NCBI GenBank assembly: GCA_029210125.1 | Contig: JARGPR010000015.1 | Span: forward strand, 8,323-52,870 | Origin: Pseudomonadales bacterium | GTDB taxonomy: Bacteria; Pseudomonadota; Gammaproteobacteria; Pseudomonadales; JAHRWD01 | Reading direction: 5' to 3' | DNA: 44,548 bases | Shown: positions 43,087 to 44,548 of the stretch, in pieces | Layout of the letters: each line of letters starts with the position of its first letter | How positions within the stretch are numbered: position 1 is the first letter of the stretch | Notes under the pieces: generated by a model | Told to the model about the DNA's origin: nothing | Databases searched by the model: none | The model's input: the letters and a program-made list of their open reading frames with translations, nothing else | Translations under genes and position numbers: made by a program

Positions 43087-43781
43087 TCATTTGCTTCCTC
43101 AACACGGCGGGCTAGCAATGATGCGAAAATTAGATATTGAGCCGCTTTTTCATCGGTTAAATCATGCCTAAGACTATGAGCTTTTGGATTACGAATGCCT
43201 ATGTATGCGCCTTGGAATATTTGCAGAAATCCAGATTGGTCGTTTCTACCTGAGTCAGAGTCTAACTCGCTCAATATTAGCTTAGGATCTTGAACAGAGA
43301 AAACTTGACCTGCCAGTTTAGCCCCGTCCAAATCTAAACCAGTGCGCTCTCTTATGAGGTCAAACACCGAAACAAACGCATTTAACACCGCATCTCTTAG
43401 GTGCCCAGAACGATACTGATGAAAAGCATGTTCAAATACCACAGGATGCAATAAGTCTTCAAAGCCGATTTCATTGTGCTGATGTTGATTTTCTAAAAGA
43501 TGTTGTTCTGCTTTTGCTTCAGCACTCGGTAGGTCGTGATTTAGAATATCGTTATAGTCGTGAGCCTCACCAAACCCTATATGCCGCCCAAGATATCCAA
43601 GTTCTTTTGGATCAAAATGCTCCTCCCAAACTCTCCGTAGACTTGCATAATCAGTTTTCAGGTAACCATTGACAACCTTCGCAGCACCTTCGTCACCATT
43701 TTGCAACGCAGATGCAGCATCCAGCGATTTCTTTCTGATTTCGCGGAATAATCTATTTACTTCTAAATACCATTTGATCAT
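43080..43781 (-). CDS. TIGR02391 (Ymh-like) family protein
   Basis: This is a 233-residue soluble protein. The C-terminal half (about 113-231) matches the TIGR02391/Ymh domain: HPVVFEHAFHQYRSGHLRDA, RERTGLDLDGAKLAGQVFS, FQGAYIGIRNPKAHSLRHD and a final LASLLARRVEEA-like helix. The conserved NPxAH and FxGA motifs are present. Related proteins appear in abortive-infection-like and mobile contexts, and some are suspected of RNA or nucleotide targeting, without proof. The stop codon lies inside an attC 5' box, and a full attC-like site lies immediately upstream, so this is a single-gene cassette. Confidence 0.8.
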   Translation of the reverse strand: MIKWYLEVNRLFREIRKKSLDAASALQNGDEGAAKVVNGYLKTDYASLRRVWEEHFDPKELGYLGRHIGFGEAHDYNDILNHDLPSAEAKAEQHLLENQHQHNEIGFEDLLHPVVFEHAFHQYRSGHLRDAVLNAFVSVFDLIRERTGLDLDGAKLAGQVFSVQDPKLILSELDSDSGRNDQSGFLQIFQGAYIGIRNPKAHSLRHDLTDEKAAQYLIFASLLARRVEEANEP

Positions 43782-43796
43782 TGAGGCTTACCTTTA

Positions 43797-43888
43797 GCCT
43801 CAACGCCTCAATAACCGGCAGCGTTGTGGCGGAGCCACGCTTTTAGCTGTCCGGCGCCGAAGGCGCGTAGTTGATTGATTTGTTAGGT
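43797..43888 (-). other. attC-like recombination site, complete
   Basis: This 92-base imperfect palindrome starts on the minus strand with ACCTAAC and ends GTTGAGGC. Inner boxes TCAATCAAC and GGTTATTGA pair as the second arm. The middle folds into two hairpins (GCGCC-TTC-GGCGC and GTGGC-TCC-GCCAC). This is the R-L-hairpin-L-R layout of integron attC sites. It separates the methyltransferase stop (43843, inside the site) from the TIGR02391 start (43781). The 3' R-box has one extra G relative to a perfect complement. Confidence 0.78.
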
Positions 43889-44484
43889 TTTTGTGCAACA
43901 ACTTGGATTATATGCCAATTATGAGTGACACCTTGAGGTGTTTTACCTTTCGATTTATGTGTTTTAAAACGAAGGACTTCATAATTTTTTAAAAGTTCTT
44001 TAACTTCAGAATCTTCGAAAGCCGTTACCTCTGGCCAGAAAACGCTTGAGTTTTCGCCTGGTACGGCCATGGTATCTTCCTTACCTAAAAACGAGCCACA
44101 AAAAAGACCATTTGGAAGTAGGCACTCATATATCTTCGACCATACCTTATTAAACTCGGAGCTGGGACAAAAAAATAAGCTTGCATCAGCAACTACGAGC
44201 GAAGCTTGAGGGTAATCGAATGTAGAAAATGATGATTTAGATACAATCACATTATCTAAGCCTTTAAAACGAGATTCACATCTTGATATTGATTCTTGCT
44301 CGATATCGAATCCATAAACTATGAATCCATTATTTGATAAGTACTCAATATCAGCTCCCGCACCACAACCACAATCGATAGCAACTTTGGGTTCGCTGAC
44401 CATGCTTGCAGAAAATAGTAGATCTTCACGAATCTCACGAGATTCAGTTGCATCAAAGTATTTGGCGATTTCTTTGCTAGACAT
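43843..44484 (-). CDS. Class I SAM-dependent methyltransferase, cassette gene
   Basis: This is a 213-residue methyltransferase. Motif I is VAIDCGCGAGADIEYL (34-49), the acidic strand-2 end is FDIE, and SLVVADASLFFCPSSEF is motif IV. It fits the Methyltransf_25/tellurite-resistance TehB-like groups; the substrate is unknown. The start is ATG 44484 (MSSKEIAK), because a longer ORF to 44520 would translate the attC junction. The 3' end runs into the attC site at 43797-43888, as usual for a cassette. Confidence 0.87.
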   Translation of the reverse strand: MSSKEIAKYFDATESREIREDLLFSASMVSEPKVAIDCGCGAGADIEYLSNNGFIVYGFDIEQESISRCESRFKGLDNVIVSKSSFSTFDYPQASLVVADASLFFCPSSEFNKVWSKIYECLLPNGLFCGSFLGKEDTMAVPGENSSVFWPEVTAFEDSEVKELLKNYEVLRFKTHKSKGKTPQGVTHNWHIIQVVAQKPNKSINYAPSAPDS

Positions 44485-44492
44485 GATTGGAA

Positions 44493-44548
44493 ACCTAACG
44501 GCCCGGCGTTGAGGTGCCAACTGGAGTGTTATACCTGTTTTTTTAGGT
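44493..44548 (-). other. attC-like site, 3' part at window edge
   Basis: The minus strand reads TTGGCACCTCAACGCCGGGC then CGTTAGGT, nine bases before the methyltransferase start. GTTAGGT is an exact cassette R-box, and CCTCAACGCC occupies the L-box position. The 5' half lies past the window end. The next cassette, or attI and intI, should be there. Confidence 0.62.

Overview
The window reads as chromosomal DNA of a gammaproteobacterium, plausibly an aquatic or soil lineage. The housekeeping genes rnr-rlmB, bamD, rluD-pgeF and a tRNA-Leu are all gammaproteobacterial in type. A precise genus cannot be read from the sequence.

Layout. Bases 1-8500 hold a mixed set of small enzymes: YaiI/DUF188, a GlpQ-like phosphodiesterase, a GNAT, two methyltransferases, DUF924 and an MBL-fold lipoprotein. 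They also hold a PEP-CTERM surface protein flanked by two pieces of a decayed nitrobindin-like gene, and a ParE/Phd toxin-antitoxin pair behind a perfect palindrome. Bases 8858-20100 are one long minus-strand operon. A guanidine-I (ykkC class) riboswitch is followed by an ABC importer (binding protein, permease, ATPase), a fatty-acid-desaturase-like protein, a 70-residue ORF, two DUF1989 proteins (CgdA/CgdB type), a biotin-dependent urea/guanidine carboxylase and allophanate hydrolase. The riboswitch and the DUF1989 pair point to free guanidine as the substrate: carboxylation, deimination to allophanate, then hydrolysis to ammonia and CO2.

Bases 20340-26500 are an accessory defence and mobile region ending at the 3' end of a tRNA-Leu(CAG). 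It contains TnpREP and IS30 transposase relics, a truncated Fic gene, a complete EcoRII/Dcm/Vsr restriction-modification-repair set, an intact Fic protein behind iterated palindromes, an HsdR relic and a VF530/DUF2132 protein. Bases 26900-36900 are core: rnr, rlmB, bamD, rluD, pgeF, a PhzF-like protein, a DUF454 protein, an MscS channel and an unknown exported protein.

Bases 37000-44548 begin with an intact IS3-family element (4-bp target duplication). Beyond it lies what looks like the distal part of an integron gene-cassette array. Promoter-poor genes all lie on the minus strand, separated by attC-like palindromes: a methyltransferase, a TIGR02391 protein, an APC permease, an encapsulated-ferritin homologue and a NYN/OST-HTH protein. 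A second IS3-family element splits one attC-like site, and IS relics sit beside other cassettes. The ferritin gene has lost its C-terminal encapsulin-targeting tail at an IS scar. No integrase is in the window; if the array is real, intI should lie beyond base 44548.
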